From contig NZ_AP022870.1 of assembly GCF_011764545.1 (NCBI RefSeq), positions 7,384,001 through 7,448,000 of the forward strand: DNA of 64,000 nt, read 5' to 3'. Positions 48,931 through 57,951 of the stretch are shown piece by piece (the stretch's first letter is position 1; every line of letters begins with the position of its first letter). The DNA is from Phytohabitans flavus (GTDB lineage: Bacteria; Actinomycetota; Actinomycetes; Mycobacteriales; Micromonosporaceae). The position numbers and the translations under genes are program-made. Below the pieces are notes generated by a model. It was given only the letters and a program-made list of their open reading frames with translations. It was not told where the DNA came from and made no database searches.

Positions 48931-49304
48931 GTGAAGGGTCGCTACGACATCGAGCTGGAACCCGAGGTACGGGACTGGCTTGAGATGTTACGGCTCAAGG
49001 ACTACGCGAAGGTCGAAGCTATGGCGGACATCCTCGCTGAACGAGCCGAGACACTCGGCGAGCCGTATTCGCGACATCTCAGCGGCAAGACGCGCGAGCT
49101 GCGGTTTCACCTTGACCGCTCCGCCGTCCGGATCAGTTACTGGCTAGCCCGGGCGCGCGAGCAGTGTTGCTGACCGTGTTCCGCAAGATGCGACAGATCG
49201 AGCGAGCAGAGGTCGCACGGGCGATTGCAGCCCAGCAAGTGTGCGAGTCAGGGCACGAGACTCACGCTCCCGCGACCGAGACATACGAACGGAAATGGCT
49301 CTGA
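48931..49304 (+). CDS. RelE/ParE (HigB, Gp49-like) family toxin, one frameshift
   Basis: About 124 residues after correction. GTG 48931; the first frame reads RYDIELEPEVRDWLEMLR and SRHLSGKTRELRFHLDRSAVRISYWLA, then stops at 49173 in a Cys pair. With one C added to the CCC at 49148-49150 it continues APGARAVLLTVFRKMRQIERAEV to a stop at 49302, the expected end of the Gp49-like HigB fold (LLTVFRK). So the gene is either intact with a missing base in the assembly or truly truncated, which would lose the catalytic C-terminus. The antitoxin follows at 49324. GC content is lower here than around it. Confidence 0.78.
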
Positions 49305-49323
49305 GGAACCGGAGGACCAGACG

Positions 49324-49614
49324 ATGACTACCCGTCACAGCCGTTGGGAGCGCACGGGCGCCGACGAACACGCCGCCGCGTACGAGGAAGCCCGCGCGGC
49401 GCTGTTGCTTGGGCAGATGGTTCACGACCGGCGGACCGAACTCGCGATGACCCAGGCCGAACTCGCGGAGCGCGCCGGCATGACGCAGCCGCAGCTTTCC
49501 CGCCTGGAGTCCGGCGGAGCCACCCCGACCGTGCCACTGCTGGCCCGCCTAGCAGCAGCGCTGGACGCAGACCTCGACATCGCGTTTCGCCCCCACAACT
49601 CAGTCGCTGCTTGA
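49324..49614 (+). CDS. XRE-family antitoxin (HigA-like)
   Basis: 96 residues with a Cro/C1-type HTH: RTELAMTQAELAERAGMTQPQLSRLESGGATPTVPLLARLAAAL (motif ELAERAGMTQPQLSRLESG). Partner of the upstream RelE-like toxin, gene order toxin then antitoxin as in higBA. ATG 49324 behind GGAACCGGAGG. Most likely binds the palindrome at 48904-48919. Confidence 0.88.
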   Translation: MTTRHSRWERTGADEHAAAYEEARAALLLGQMVHDRRTELAMTQAELAERAGMTQPQLSRLESGGATPTVPLLARLAAALDADLDIAFRPHNSVAA

Positions 49615-49677
49615 TCGAGCTCGAGGAAGGCAAGGCTCTCCCGATCTCCGCAAGCCCGATCGTCAAGGAGGCGCGCT

Positions 49678-49818
49678 ATGGGAGCTCATCACGCGGCCTG
49701 CAGGTTCAGTGCCACTGTCATGACAACCGACGTCGCCGTGCTGCACATGCTTCGCGCGCTGTGCCAGCACTGCGAGTCAGGTCTCAGCGAGGCACAACGG
49801 CTGTTGCCAGGACGCTAG
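49678..49818 (+). CDS. Small ORF, 46 aa, unknown
   Basis: ATG 49678 with a strong ribosome site (AAGGAGG, spacing 7) encodes 46 residues with four Cys (AACRF, LCQHCESG) and a helical end. It lies 63 bases after the antitoxin gene and before tRNA-Gly. The Cys pair C-x-x-C (CQHC) could bind a metal. Whether it belongs to the toxin-antitoxin operon is unknown. Confidence 0.45.
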   Translation: MGAHHAACRFSATVMTTDVAVLHMLRALCQHCESGLSEAQRLLPGR

Positions 49819-49973
49819 CGCCTGGTCAAGACCAACAACCTCGACCCTGCCACTCCACGCCGATAGGGCATATGTCCAAGGTGGGGAGCCAGTTGGCACG
49901 ACAGCAGCTGACTGTGCACCGAAATGACGAACGCCTAGCCTCGACATCTGCCTGACCAGGGGGCCTTCATTTG

Positions 49974-50047
49974 TGGAGCGGGTGACGGGAATCGAACCCG
50001 CACTGTCAGCTTGGGAAGCTGATGTTCTGCCATTGAACTACACCCGC
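49974..50047 (-). tRNA. tRNA-Gly (anticodon CCC)
   Basis: On the minus strand the 71-base cloverleaf starts GCGGGTG at 50047 and closes with CACCCGC; D arm with AGTTCAATGGCAGAAC, anticodon stem TCAGC/GCTGA with loop TTCCCAA (anticodon CCC), and T arm GTGCGGGTTCGATTCCCGT. Discriminator T and CCA are encoded at 49974-49977. All stems pair. Confidence 0.95.
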
Positions 50048-50156
50048 AAGCGGAGACCACTGTACCTGGTCGGTCAACGGGCGCGCATGCACCTCGCCGC
50101 GGACCAGGTCAGACCGCACGCGGCTCACCGAACAGGCGGGCCGCCACAAGGGCTGC

Positions 50157-50672
50157 TCAGCTGGCCGCGCGGGCCTCGGCTGGCTCTGACGCTGCGGCCG
50201 ACGGGTCCAGCCAGACTTGCACCGCGGGGCGGGCCGGAGGCTCGACCGCGAACGGGGTGGCGCCGTTGCGGCCGTGGCGGGCGACCATCGCTACGTCCAC
50301 GGTGAACTCGAATAGGCGCCAATCGACATGCGGCGCCGCGCGGAGGTGGCCGGCCAGGCGGGCGACCTTGGCGCGGTCGGTGACCACCGTGGCGCGGCCG
50401 GCCAGGTAGGCCTCGTCGTCGCTGTCCTCGGGCGGGAACGAGTGCAGCGCATACCGCCCGTCGCGCTCGAGATCGCGACGCTTGGGCGAGTCGACCACGA
50501 AGCAATACAGCCCGTCGTCCGTGATGACCGGCGAGACCGGGTGCACCCGCGGGCCGCCGTCGGACCGGACGGTCGCCAGGTAGCCCAGGCCGGGCCCGTA
50601 CTGCAGCATGAGGGTGCGGATCGCCTCGGCTAGGCGGGGCTCGTCGGCGGTGAAGTCGGACCAGGATGCCAT
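50157..50672 (-). CDS. Pyridoxamine 5'-phosphate oxidase/F420-binding family protein
   Basis: 171 residues, split-barrel fold: YLATVRSDGGPRVHPVSPVITDDGLYCFV (motif ATVRSDGGPRVHPV) and SPKRRDLERDGRYALHS, typical of PPOX-class proteins that bind FMN or F420. The C-terminal part is Pro/Ala-rich. ATG 50672 sits 12 bases from a perfect LexA box shared with dcd. Specific reaction unknown. Confidence 0.82.
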   Translation of the reverse strand: MASWSDFTADEPRLAEAIRTLMLQYGPGLGYLATVRSDGGPRVHPVSPVITDDGLYCFVVDSPKRRDLERDGRYALHSFPPEDSDDEAYLAGRATVVTDRAKVARLAGHLRAAPHVDWRLFEFTVDVAMVARHGRNGATPFAVEPPARPAVQVWLDPSAAASEPAEARAAS

Positions 50673-50684
50673 GCCGACATTCTA

Positions 50685-50700
50685 TCGAACATACGTTCGA
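50685..50700. promoter_or_regulatory. SOS box (LexA operator)
   Basis: TCGAAC-ATAC-GTTCGA is a perfect match to the actinobacterial LexA site TCGAAC-N4-GTTCGA. It lies 12 bases upstream of the PPOX start on one side and 29 bases upstream of the dcd start on the other. Confidence 0.85.
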
Positions 50701-50729
50701 CCCAGGTAGTGTTCCCCTATGGTGTGTTG

Positions 50730-51311
50730 ATGCTGCTCTCCGACCGTGACCTCGTCACCGAGATCAAGGCGGGCAACCTCGCGCTCGATCCGTTCGAGCC
50801 GGCGCTGGTCCAGCCATCGAGCATCGACGTGCGGCTCGATCGGCTCTTCCGGGTATTCAACAACCACCTGTACACGCACATCGACCCCTCGGTGCAGCAG
50901 GATGAGCTGACCTCGCAGGTCGAGGTGCCGGACGGCGAGCCGTTCGTGCTGCACCCGGGTGAGTTCGTCCTGGCCTCGACGCTGGAGGTCATCTCCCTCG
51001 GCGACCGGTTCGCCGGCCGCCTGGAGGGAAAGTCGAGCCTGGGCCGACTGGGGCTGCTCACGCACTCGACGGCCGGCTTCATCGACCCGGGTTTCACCGG
51101 CCACGTGACGCTTGAGCTGTCGAACGTGGCCAACCTGCCGATCACGCTCTGGCCGGGCATGAAGATCGGCCAGCTCTGCATCTTCCGGCTTTCCTCGCCC
51201 GCCGAGCACCCGTACGGCTCGACCGTGTACGGCTCGCGCTACCAGGGCCAGCGCGGCCCCACGCCCAGCCGTGCGTGGAAAAACTGGCGGACGTGGCCGA
51301 CCACGAAATAA
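50730..51311 (+). CDS. dcd: dCTP deaminase
   Basis: 193 residues, a trimeric nucleotide deaminase that supplies dUTP (or dUMP in bifunctional forms) for dTTP synthesis. Landmarks: LSDRDLVTEIKAGNL, QPSSIDVRLDRLFRVF, LEGKSSLGRLGLL (phosphate loop), HSTAGFIDPGFTGH (catalytic Glu/Ala region) and YQGQRGPTPSRAW at the lid. Residues differ slightly between monofunctional and bifunctional types; I cannot decide from reading alone. ATG 50730. A LexA box lies upstream and a strong terminator follows. Confidence 0.96.
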   Translation: MLLSDRDLVTEIKAGNLALDPFEPALVQPSSIDVRLDRLFRVFNNHLYTHIDPSVQQDELTSQVEVPDGEPFVLHPGEFVLASTLEVISLGDRFAGRLEGKSSLGRLGLLTHSTAGFIDPGFTGHVTLELSNVANLPITLWPGMKIGQLCIFRLSSPAEHPYGSTVYGSRYQGQRGPTPSRAWKNWRTWPTTK

Positions 51312-51321
51312 CCGGACAGCA

Positions 51322-51362
51322 GGAGACGCCCTCCCACCCCGGATGGATGGGAGGGCGTCTCC
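51322..51362. terminator. 15-bp terminator stem after dcd
   Basis: GGAGACGCCCTCCCA and its exact complement (51348-51362) form a perfect 15-bp stem with an 11-base loop, between convergent dcd and the NlpC/P60 gene. Confidence 0.85.
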
Positions 51363-51430
51363 TTACTGGCCGGTGCGCGTCGCGTGACGGGGGAACACGC
51401 AACAGGCGCGGCCACGGGGGTGAGTAACGC

Positions 51431-52402
51431 CTATCCGGGCCGGCCGTAGCTATGGATCGGCGCGGCGTTGATCGTGCGCATCCGGATCGGTACGCCCGGT
51501 TTGGACGCATCGACGATGTAGCCGCCGCCGACATAGATGCCGACGTGATGCAGGTCGCTGTAGTAGAAGACGAGGTCGCCGACCTTCAAATTGCTCCGGC
51601 TGACCGACGGCACCGTGCCGCGCTGCCGTGCGGCGTTGTGTGGCAGGCCAACACCCGCGGCGGCCCAGGCCTGCATCGTGAGGCCCGAGCAGTCGTACGA
51701 GTTGGGGCCTTCGGAACCGAAGACATACGACTTGCCGATCTGGGCGCAGGCGAACTTGGCCGCCTTGGTACCGGCACTGCCGTCGTACTGCACAGGGCAG
51801 GGCGCCGGGCGTAGCTCGCCGATGCCACCGTTGCTGCCATACGCGTCGAGGCGCATCTTCTCCAGCTTGGTGATCTCGGTGTCGATCTGCTTCTTCTTCG
51901 CCGCCAGCTGCGCCTCTTCCTCGGTGAGCTGGCCGACGAGCTGGTCGAGCGGCGCCTTCTGCGCCGCGTACCGCTCGCGAAGGTCGACGACCGCCTGGAT
52001 GTCCTTCTGCGAGCGGCGGGCGAAGACGTCGAGCATCTCAAGCTGGTCGGCGAATGTCGTAGGTGAACCTGTCGTCAGCATCGCGTTGAGCGCCGAGAAG
52101 TTACCGCCCTTGTACTGCTCTGCCGCGTACTCCCCCACCTTCGCCATGGCGAGGTCGATCTGCAGCTGAAGCGGCGCGATCTTCTTGGCCAGCACCTGGG
52201 CCTTCTGTCGCTTCGCCTGGAGATCCAGCCGGGTCGCGTTGTGCTTTTCAGCCAGCGGCTCCAGCTTGACCCACGCCGCGTCGATCTGCTTTTCGATCTC
52301 AGCGGGTGAAGGTGCGGCCCGCGCCACGGTGCCGCTGGAGAGCACGGTCGCGACAGCGACGAGAGCGGTAATTACGGTGCGACGCGCGGCATAGCGTGCC
52401 AC
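51431..52402 (-). CDS. NlpC/P60 peptidoglycan endopeptidase (RipA-like)
   Basis: 323 residues with an N-terminal signal peptide (VITALVAVATVLSSGTVARA, cut near 30), two long helical coiled-coil stretches (~34-180) and a C-terminal NlpC/P60 domain. Catalytic residues are visible in YDCSGLTMQAW (Cys), LHHVGIYVG (His) and the third polar residue after it. Cuts D-Glu-mDAP stem peptides, as RipA does in mycobacteria; the coiled coils may keep it autoinhibited. GTG 52402, AAGGAG. Its leader contains a c-di-AMP riboswitch. Confidence 0.93.
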   Translation of the reverse strand: MARYAARRTVITALVAVATVLSSGTVARAAPSPAEIEKQIDAAWVKLEPLAEKHNATRLDLQAKRQKAQVLAKKIAPLQLQIDLAMAKVGEYAAEQYKGGNFSALNAMLTTGSPTTFADQLEMLDVFARRSQKDIQAVVDLRERYAAQKAPLDQLVGQLTEEEAQLAAKKKQIDTEITKLEKMRLDAYGSNGGIGELRPAPCPVQYDGSAGTKAAKFACAQIGKSYVFGSEGPNSYDCSGLTMQAWAAAGVGLPHNAARQRGTVPSVSRSNLKVGDLVFYYSDLHHVGIYVGGGYIVDASKPGVPIRMRTINAAPIHSYGRPG

Positions 52403-52421
52403 CGGAGCCGTTACTCCTTCT

Positions 52422-52596
52422 CCTTGGCCGCCTACCGGGTTAGCTGACGGGTTCGGGCGGGAGAGCGCGCCCTACCGCTTTCGCGGATTCACCCCGAGGT
52501 GCTTGGGTCCCCGGCTCGTACGTTGGTCCGACTCGGCGGGCTGAGCCGTGGTCTCCCAGGCTGGGAGGCCGACCGCCGGCTCAACGATCCCCAAGG
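52422..52596 (-). promoter_or_regulatory. ydaO/yuaA-type cyclic di-AMP riboswitch
   Basis: On the minus strand, before the NlpC/P60 gene, the leader reads GGGGTGAATCCGCG, GCGGTAGGG, CCCGAACCCGTCAGCTAAC and CCGGTAGGC in order, the conserved core of the ydaO class. The outer stem CCTTGG/CCAAGG joins 52591-52596 with 52422-52427. In actinobacteria these sit upstream of cell-wall hydrolase genes. The aptamer ends just before the AAGGAG ribosome site. The 5' boundary is my estimate. Confidence 0.85.
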
Positions 52597-53043
52597 GTAG
52601 GAGTGGCGCAATCGCCCGCGCAAGCTGTGTGGACAACCCATTCGTTGCGTATACCGGCCGGTAGCGCCTCGTGTATCGAAGCGTTCCAAATCAATGGTTA
52701 GAACACGTATTCGAGCAGGCGAGCGTGCCGGTCGTTGTCTGCGAACAGACTCTTTCCGCCGATTCGGAGTGGTTCGGAATTCACAATGGACACGCTCAGT
52801 GGCATCTCGGTAGCGACGCGTCGCCGGCCGTCGACCGCGAGTGCGAGGACAGGAGTACGGCCAGCCGGCGCGTCGCGTGCATCTTGCGCGAGATTGCTCA
52901 ATTGTGGAGGTTCGCGGCAAGGCGGACAATCGACGGCCGAGGACTCTGAAGCTTTTTTACGAGCGCGCGACATCTAGCGGCATCTATTGACGAAGACGGG
53001 CCGGCCGGGCGAGGGTGGGCTCACCCCCCGAATGGAGGTTCGG
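52597..53043. other. Intergenic region, AT-richer, no clear gene
   Basis: About 447 bases between the riboswitch and the hydrolase gene. It must hold the promoters of both divergent genes. From ~52680 to 52975 the GC content falls well below the window average. Weak ORFs exist on both strands but lack ribosome sites and normal codon bias. I see no RNA gene or repeat. Confidence 0.4.
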
Positions 53044-55004
53044 ATGCACCGTCTGTCAGCGCGGATCGCACTCAGCACGGCGGTGGTCGGAGCGGCGGCC
53101 CTTGTGCCGGCCGCCCCGTCCCCGCGTCCAGCCCCGGACAGGACATCAGACAGCGGGAGTACACGGCCGCCGCCGCGGCCTACGGCGTGCCGGAGAGCGT
53201 CCTGCTCGGCGTCTCCTACCTGGAGTCCCGCTGGGACACCAACGCCGGCACCCCGAGCACCAGCGGCGGCTACGGCCCGATGCACCTCACCGACGCCGAG
53301 TACGTGACCGCACTGCCGAGTCGGAGCGGCAACCACCACGACCACGACGGCGAGGACCCGCGCGGCGACAGCAGCCGCCCCGCGCGAAACGTCGACTCGG
53401 GTGGTGTGCCCGCCCCGGCACCCGAGGCGCTCCAGACCCTCGACCGGGCCGCGGCGATCACCGGTGCCTCCGAGGCGGACCTGCGCACCACCCCCTCGGC
53501 GAACATCGCCGGCGGGGCGGCACTCCTCGCCTCGTACCAGCGAAGCATTGGTGGACCGGCGGGGAGCGCGAGCGACCCCGCGGCCTGGTATGGCGCGGTG
53601 GCCAGGTACAGCGGCGCGGACAGCGCCGATGCCGCGGCGGCCTTCGCCGACGAGGTCTTCGCGACGATCCGGACCGGCGCGACGCGGGTGACCGACGACG
53701 GGCAGCGGGTGGCGCTGGCCGCGCGCGACGTCGTCCCGGCGCGCGACTGGCTGTCCCGCCTGGGCCTGCGCAAGCTGGCCCGCCCGGACGGCCTGGAGTG
53801 CCCGACGGACATCTCCTGCGAGTGGATCCCGGCGCCGTACCAGGAGTTGGGCGGCGGCGACTACGGCAACCACGACAAGGGCAACCGCCCGCAGCAGCAG
53901 AAGATCGAGTACATCGTCATCCACGACACCGAGGGCTACTTCCAGCCGTCGGTCGACCTGGTGCTCGACCCCACGTACGTGAGCTGGCACTACACGCTCC
54001 GCTCAGTGGATGGGCACATCGCGCAGCACGTCAAGGCCAAGGACGTGGGGTGGCACGCGGGCAACTGGTACGTCAACGCGAAGTCGATCGGCCTGGAGCA
54101 CGAGGGCTTCGCGGCGCAGGGCACCTGGTACACCGAGGCGATGTACCGCACCTCGGCCAAGCTGGTGCGACACCTCGCGCTGCGGCTGGGCATCCCGCTG
54201 GACAGAAACCACATCATCGGCCACGACAACGTGCCCGGCACCCTGGCGGCCAACGTGCGCGGCATGCACTGGGACCCGGGCCCGTACTGGGACTGGTCGC
54301 ACTACTTCGACCTGCTCAAGGCGCCGTTCCGCACGCTGGGCTGGCCGGGCAGCGGGCTGGTGACGATCGACCCGGACTTCGCGACGAACAAGCCGGCGTT
54401 CGTCGGGTGCGGCAGCGACCCGGTCGCGCCCTGCCCACCGCGCGGCTCGTCAGCGGTCATCCTCCGCACCGCGCCGCACCCGGCCGCACCGCTGATCAAG
54501 GACATCGGCCTGCGGCCGGGTGGCGAGGACGCCACGATGCACATCTCCGACCACGGCGCACGGGCGTCGGCTGGGCAGACATACGCGGTGGCCGACCGGC
54601 AGGGAGACTGGACGGCGATTTGGTACCTGGGGCAGAAGGCGTGGTTCCACAACCCACGCTCGGCGCCCACCGCGAAGTGGGCCACCGGTCTGGTGGTCAC
54701 CCCCAAAGCAGGCAAAGCAACGATCCCGGTGTACGGGCGCGCGTACCCGGAGCAGGCTGCCTACCCGGAGGGCATGCCGTACCAGACCATCGCGCCGCTC
54801 CAGTACACGTTGGCGGCCGGCCAGCGGTACGCGGTGGGAAACGTGCTGCCAGGCGAGTACTACCGGGCGGTGACGTTCGACGGCTCGTCACCGGGCGACT
54901 GGACGGTGATCCGGGGCGAGAAGAAGTACGTGCAGTTCCAGTTCGGACACCGGCTCATGTTTGTGGATCTAGCTGACGTGTCGATCTTGCCGTCGCCGAT
55001 CTAG
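53044..55004 (+). CDS. Secreted transglycosylase-like/N-acetylmuramoyl-L-alanine amidase, one frameshift
   Basis: About 653 residues. Signal peptide from ATG 53044 (LSARIALSTAVVGAAALVPA), then an SLT-like segment with VPESVLLGVSYLESRW (catalytic-type Glu) and GGYGPMHL; then an Amidase_2 domain with EYIVIHDTEGYFQ, VSWHYTLRSVDG and HNHIIGHDN-like zinc ligands (NHIIGHDNVPGT), and a C-terminal SH3-like part. Shortly after the signal peptide the frame changes at 53118-53119; one added G gives PVPASSPGQDIRQREYT. It overlaps the CNNM gene tail by 50 bases. Acts in the cell wall. Confidence 0.87.
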
Positions 55005-56004
55005 GACCGACGACCGCCGTCAGCACGTCGTCGAGGGTGACCACCCCGAGCGCGGCGCGGCCGTCGCTGACCAGCACCATGTGCCGCCGCTCGCGGCGCA
55101 TGGCGAGCAGCAGCTCGGCCAGCGTCCGCTCGGGTGGCACCACGGCCAGCGGGCGCATGATCTCCTGCGGCACCGGGGCGGTCCGGCGCGGGCCCTCGTA
55201 CCCGAGCACGTCCTTGACGTGCACGAAGCCGAGCACCCGCCGGGTCGCCCGGTGCACCACTGGAAACCGCGAGCGGCCGGTACGCGTGGCGAGCACCTCC
55301 AGCGACGCCGGCGAGACGTCCTCCGAGACGGTCGTGACCTGGGTCCAGGGGCGGAGCGTGTCGGCGGCCGTGCGTCGGTTGAGCGCCAGCGCGCCGGTGA
55401 TCCGCGCGTGCTCCTCGGCGTCCAGCAGGCCCTCGGTGCGCGCCTGCGACACAAGGGCCGCCAGCTCCTCGGCCGTGAAGACGGTCTTGACCGCGTCGGT
55501 GGCCTCGACCCGCCAGATCCGCAGGACCATCCGGGACGCCCACTTCATGGCGACCAGCAGCGGCTTCGTGGCCAGGCAGAACGCCAGCATCGCCGGCCCC
55601 AGCCACAGCGCGGACACCTCCGGACCGGCGAGCGTGATGTTCTTCGGGACCATCTCGCCGATCACCGTGTGCAGGAAGATCACAATCCCCAGGGCCAGCA
55701 CGAACGCCACCGGGTGCAGCGCACTGTCTGGCACGCCCAGCGCGTGGAACGGCCCTTCCAGCAGGTGGGCCAGCGCCGGCTCGGCGATCGCGCCGAGCAG
55801 CAGCGCGCAGACCGTGATGCCCAGCTGGGCGCCGGCGATCATGAGTGGGATCTGGTTCATCGCGGCGAGCGCCCACCGGGCCCGCCGGGAGGTCTCCGCG
55901 AGCGGCTCGATGACCGTGCGGCGGGAGGCGATCAGCGCGAACTCGCTGCCCACGAAGAAAGCGTTGCCGAGCAGCAGGAACACCGTGATCAGGACCTTAG
56001 TCAT
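54955..56004 (-). CDS. CNNM/CorC-type transporter, shorter paralogue
   Basis: 349 residues: an N-terminal DUF21 (CNNM) membrane domain with NAFFVGSEFALIASRRTVIEP and IGEMVPKNITLAGP, then a pair of CBS domains (RFPVVHRATRRVLGFVHVKDV, MVLVSDGRAALGVVTLDDVL). Lacks the C-terminal CorC_HlyC domain that the upstream paralogue has. Such proteins are linked to Mg2+ or other divalent cation efflux. ATG 56004 overlaps the upstream stop by 8 bases. Confidence 0.9.
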   Translation of the reverse strand: MTKVLITVFLLLGNAFFVGSEFALIASRRTVIEPLAETSRRARWALAAMNQIPLMIAGAQLGITVCALLLGAIAEPALAHLLEGPFHALGVPDSALHPVAFVLALGIVIFLHTVIGEMVPKNITLAGPEVSALWLGPAMLAFCLATKPLLVAMKWASRMVLRIWRVEATDAVKTVFTAEELAALVSQARTEGLLDAEEHARITGALALNRRTAADTLRPWTQVTTVSEDVSPASLEVLATRTGRSRFPVVHRATRRVLGFVHVKDVLGYEGPRRTAPVPQEIMRPLAVVPPERTLAELLLAMRRERRHMVLVSDGRAALGVVTLDDVLTAVVGPRSATARSTRQLDPQT

Positions 56005-57345
56005 GGTTCGCCACCTCCGGCGCCACCACGCGCACCTGCTCGATCCGGTGCCGGTCGACCTCCACGATCGTAAACTCCCAGCCCTTTTCGACCACGGTCT
56101 CGCCGGCCACCGGGATGTGCCCGAGCCGCGCCATGAGGAAGCCGGCGAGCGTCTCGTACGGCCCCTCGGGCAGCCGGAAGCCGATCTGCTCGGCCACCTC
56201 GTCGCCGCGGAGCAGGCCGTCGACCTGGAACGTCCGCTCGCCGCCCGGCACGGTCAGCTCCACCGGCCCGGCATGGTCGACCGCGTCCGGGTCGAACTCG
56301 TCGGCGATCTCCCCCACCAGCTCCTCGACGAGGTCTTCCACTGAGACGACGCCGTCGGTGCCGCCGTACTCGTCGACCACGATCGCCAGGTCGGCGTCGG
56401 CCGCGCGGAGCGCGGCAAGCACACCATCAAGATCCAGGCTCTCTGGGACGTAGACCGGCTCGCGGGCCACCGCGGCCACCGTCGTGGTCGACCTTCTCGC
56501 CGGGGGTACGCCGAGCGCGTCCGGCACGCCGGCCACGCCCGTGACCAGGTCGAGCGTGTCCTCGTACACCGGGAAGCGGGTGTGACCGGTCTCCTGGGCG
56601 GCGGCGATGAGCTCGGCCACGGTAGCGGTGCTCTTCAGCGCGATCACGTCCACGCGCGGGGTCATCGCCTCGGCGGCCCGCTTTTCGCCGAAGCGGATCG
56701 TGCGTTGCAGCAGCCGCGCCGTCTCGGTCGGGAGCGCGCCGGCCCGCGCCGAGATCGCCGCCAGCAGCCCCAGCTCCTCCGGCGAACGAGCGCTGGCCAG
56801 CTCTTCCTGCGGCTCGACCCCGAGGCGGCGCACGAGCCAGTTGGCCGAGTTGTTGAGCCCCCGGATCACCCAGCCGAGGATCATCGAGAAGCCGCGCATC
56901 GGCCCGGCTGTCCGCAGAGCCGCCGGCATCGGACGGGCGAGGGCGGCGTTCTTGGGTACCAACTCGCCGAAAAGCATGGACAGCAACGTGGCCAGTACCA
57001 GCGCGAACACCGGGGTGACCGAGTCGGTGGAGGCACCGGCGAGCGGGCGGATCGCCGGGGCGAAGAGCTTGGCGAGCGCCGGCTCGGCCAGGTAACCGGT
57101 CAGCAGCGCGGTGATCGTGATGCCCAGCTGTGCGCCGGAGAGCTGGAACGACAGCGCGTGCAGCGCCTTCTGCACAGTGGCGGCCCGGCGGTCGCCCGCC
57201 TCGGCGCGCTGGTCGATATCCGCCCGGTCGACGGTCACGAGCGCGAACTCCGCCGCGACGAAGAACGCGTTGCCCGCCGTCAGGGCAGCGAAGCCGAGCA
57301 GCGGCAGGATCGTGGTAAGTAATAAACCGTCGATGGTCGGTTCAC
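55997..57345 (-). CDS. CNNM/CorC-type transporter with CorC_HlyC domain, start uncertain or frameshift
   Basis: About 449 residues: DUF21 membrane domain (NAFFVAAEFALVTVDRADIDQ, FGELVPKNAALAR), two CBS domains, then CorC_HlyC (TFQVDGLLRGDEVAEQIG, GWEFTIVEVDRHRIEQV). The clear ORF begins at GTG 57238, which would remove most of the first helix. In the same frame upstream the first helix is intact (LLLTTILPLLGFAALTAGNAFF), but no normal start exists; ATC 57334 is the only well-placed codon. GTG 57345 overlaps the VanZ stop as GTGA and becomes the start if one base is missing near 57320. I prefer that. Confidence 0.8.
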
Positions 57346-57905
57346 CTCGGCGGTGATTCTCCCACGCCAGCGGGTTGACGGGTTGACGTGCGGGTGGCCA
57401 GCACGCCGAGGAGTACCCCCAGCACCGCCCCGATCGCGTTGTTGACCCAGTCGTTGGCGATGCAGGCCCGGCCCGCGCTCATGATCGCCTGAGTGAACTC
57501 GATCGCGACCGGCACGAGTACCGCCACGCCCGCCACACGCCCGGGCCGCCGCGCGGCGAGCACGGCGAAAAACGTCATCGGTACGAACATGAGCACGTTG
57601 CCCACCCGTTCGCCCTTGTCAGCTGTGGTGGTGAGGGCGTGCCACAGCGCCGGCGGGTCGAAGAGGGCGCCCGCGCACGAGCCGATCGCCGAGAGGTCGG
57701 GACCGCCGATCGAGGTGTCCGGTGCGGGCAGCAGCGTGAGCGTGGCCACCGCCGCGGCGCCGAGCATCGCGCCGAGCGTGGGCCACCGCGCCCAGCCGAG
57801 CCGCCGCGCCAGCGGGTGGTGCGTGACCGCGGCCACCAGCGCCAAGGCGAGGAACGTCAGCGCCGGCCACGGTTGCGCCAGGAAGTCGTTCGCCCAACCC
57901 AGCAC
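57342..57905 (-). CDS. VanZ family membrane protein
   Basis: 187 residues with about five membrane helices; family phrase RVGNVLMFVPMTFFAVLAA, VAIEFTQAIMSAGRACIANDWVNNAIGAVLG (in part: IEFTQAIM, DWVNNAIGAVLG). VanZ-like proteins are of unclear function; the name comes from teicoplanin resistance. GTG 57905. Its stop codon is shared with the start region of the CNNM gene. Confidence 0.85.
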   Translation of the reverse strand: MLGWANDFLAQPWPALTFLALALVAAVTHHPLARRLGWARWPTLGAMLGAAAVATLTLLPAPDTSIGGPDLSAIGSCAGALFDPPALWHALTTTADKGERVGNVLMFVPMTFFAVLAARRPGRVAGVAVLVPVAIEFTQAIMSAGRACIANDWVNNAIGAVLGVLLGVLATRTSTRQPAGVGESPPR

Positions 57906-57951
57906 GGGATACCGCCTCTCATCATCAGACGGTCCTTTTTACCGCATTTCG

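Noticed and set aside
52698..52973. 91-codon minus-strand ORF in the low-GC gap
   Set aside because: No ribosome site, no known motif and weak third-position GC bias; left as intergenic.
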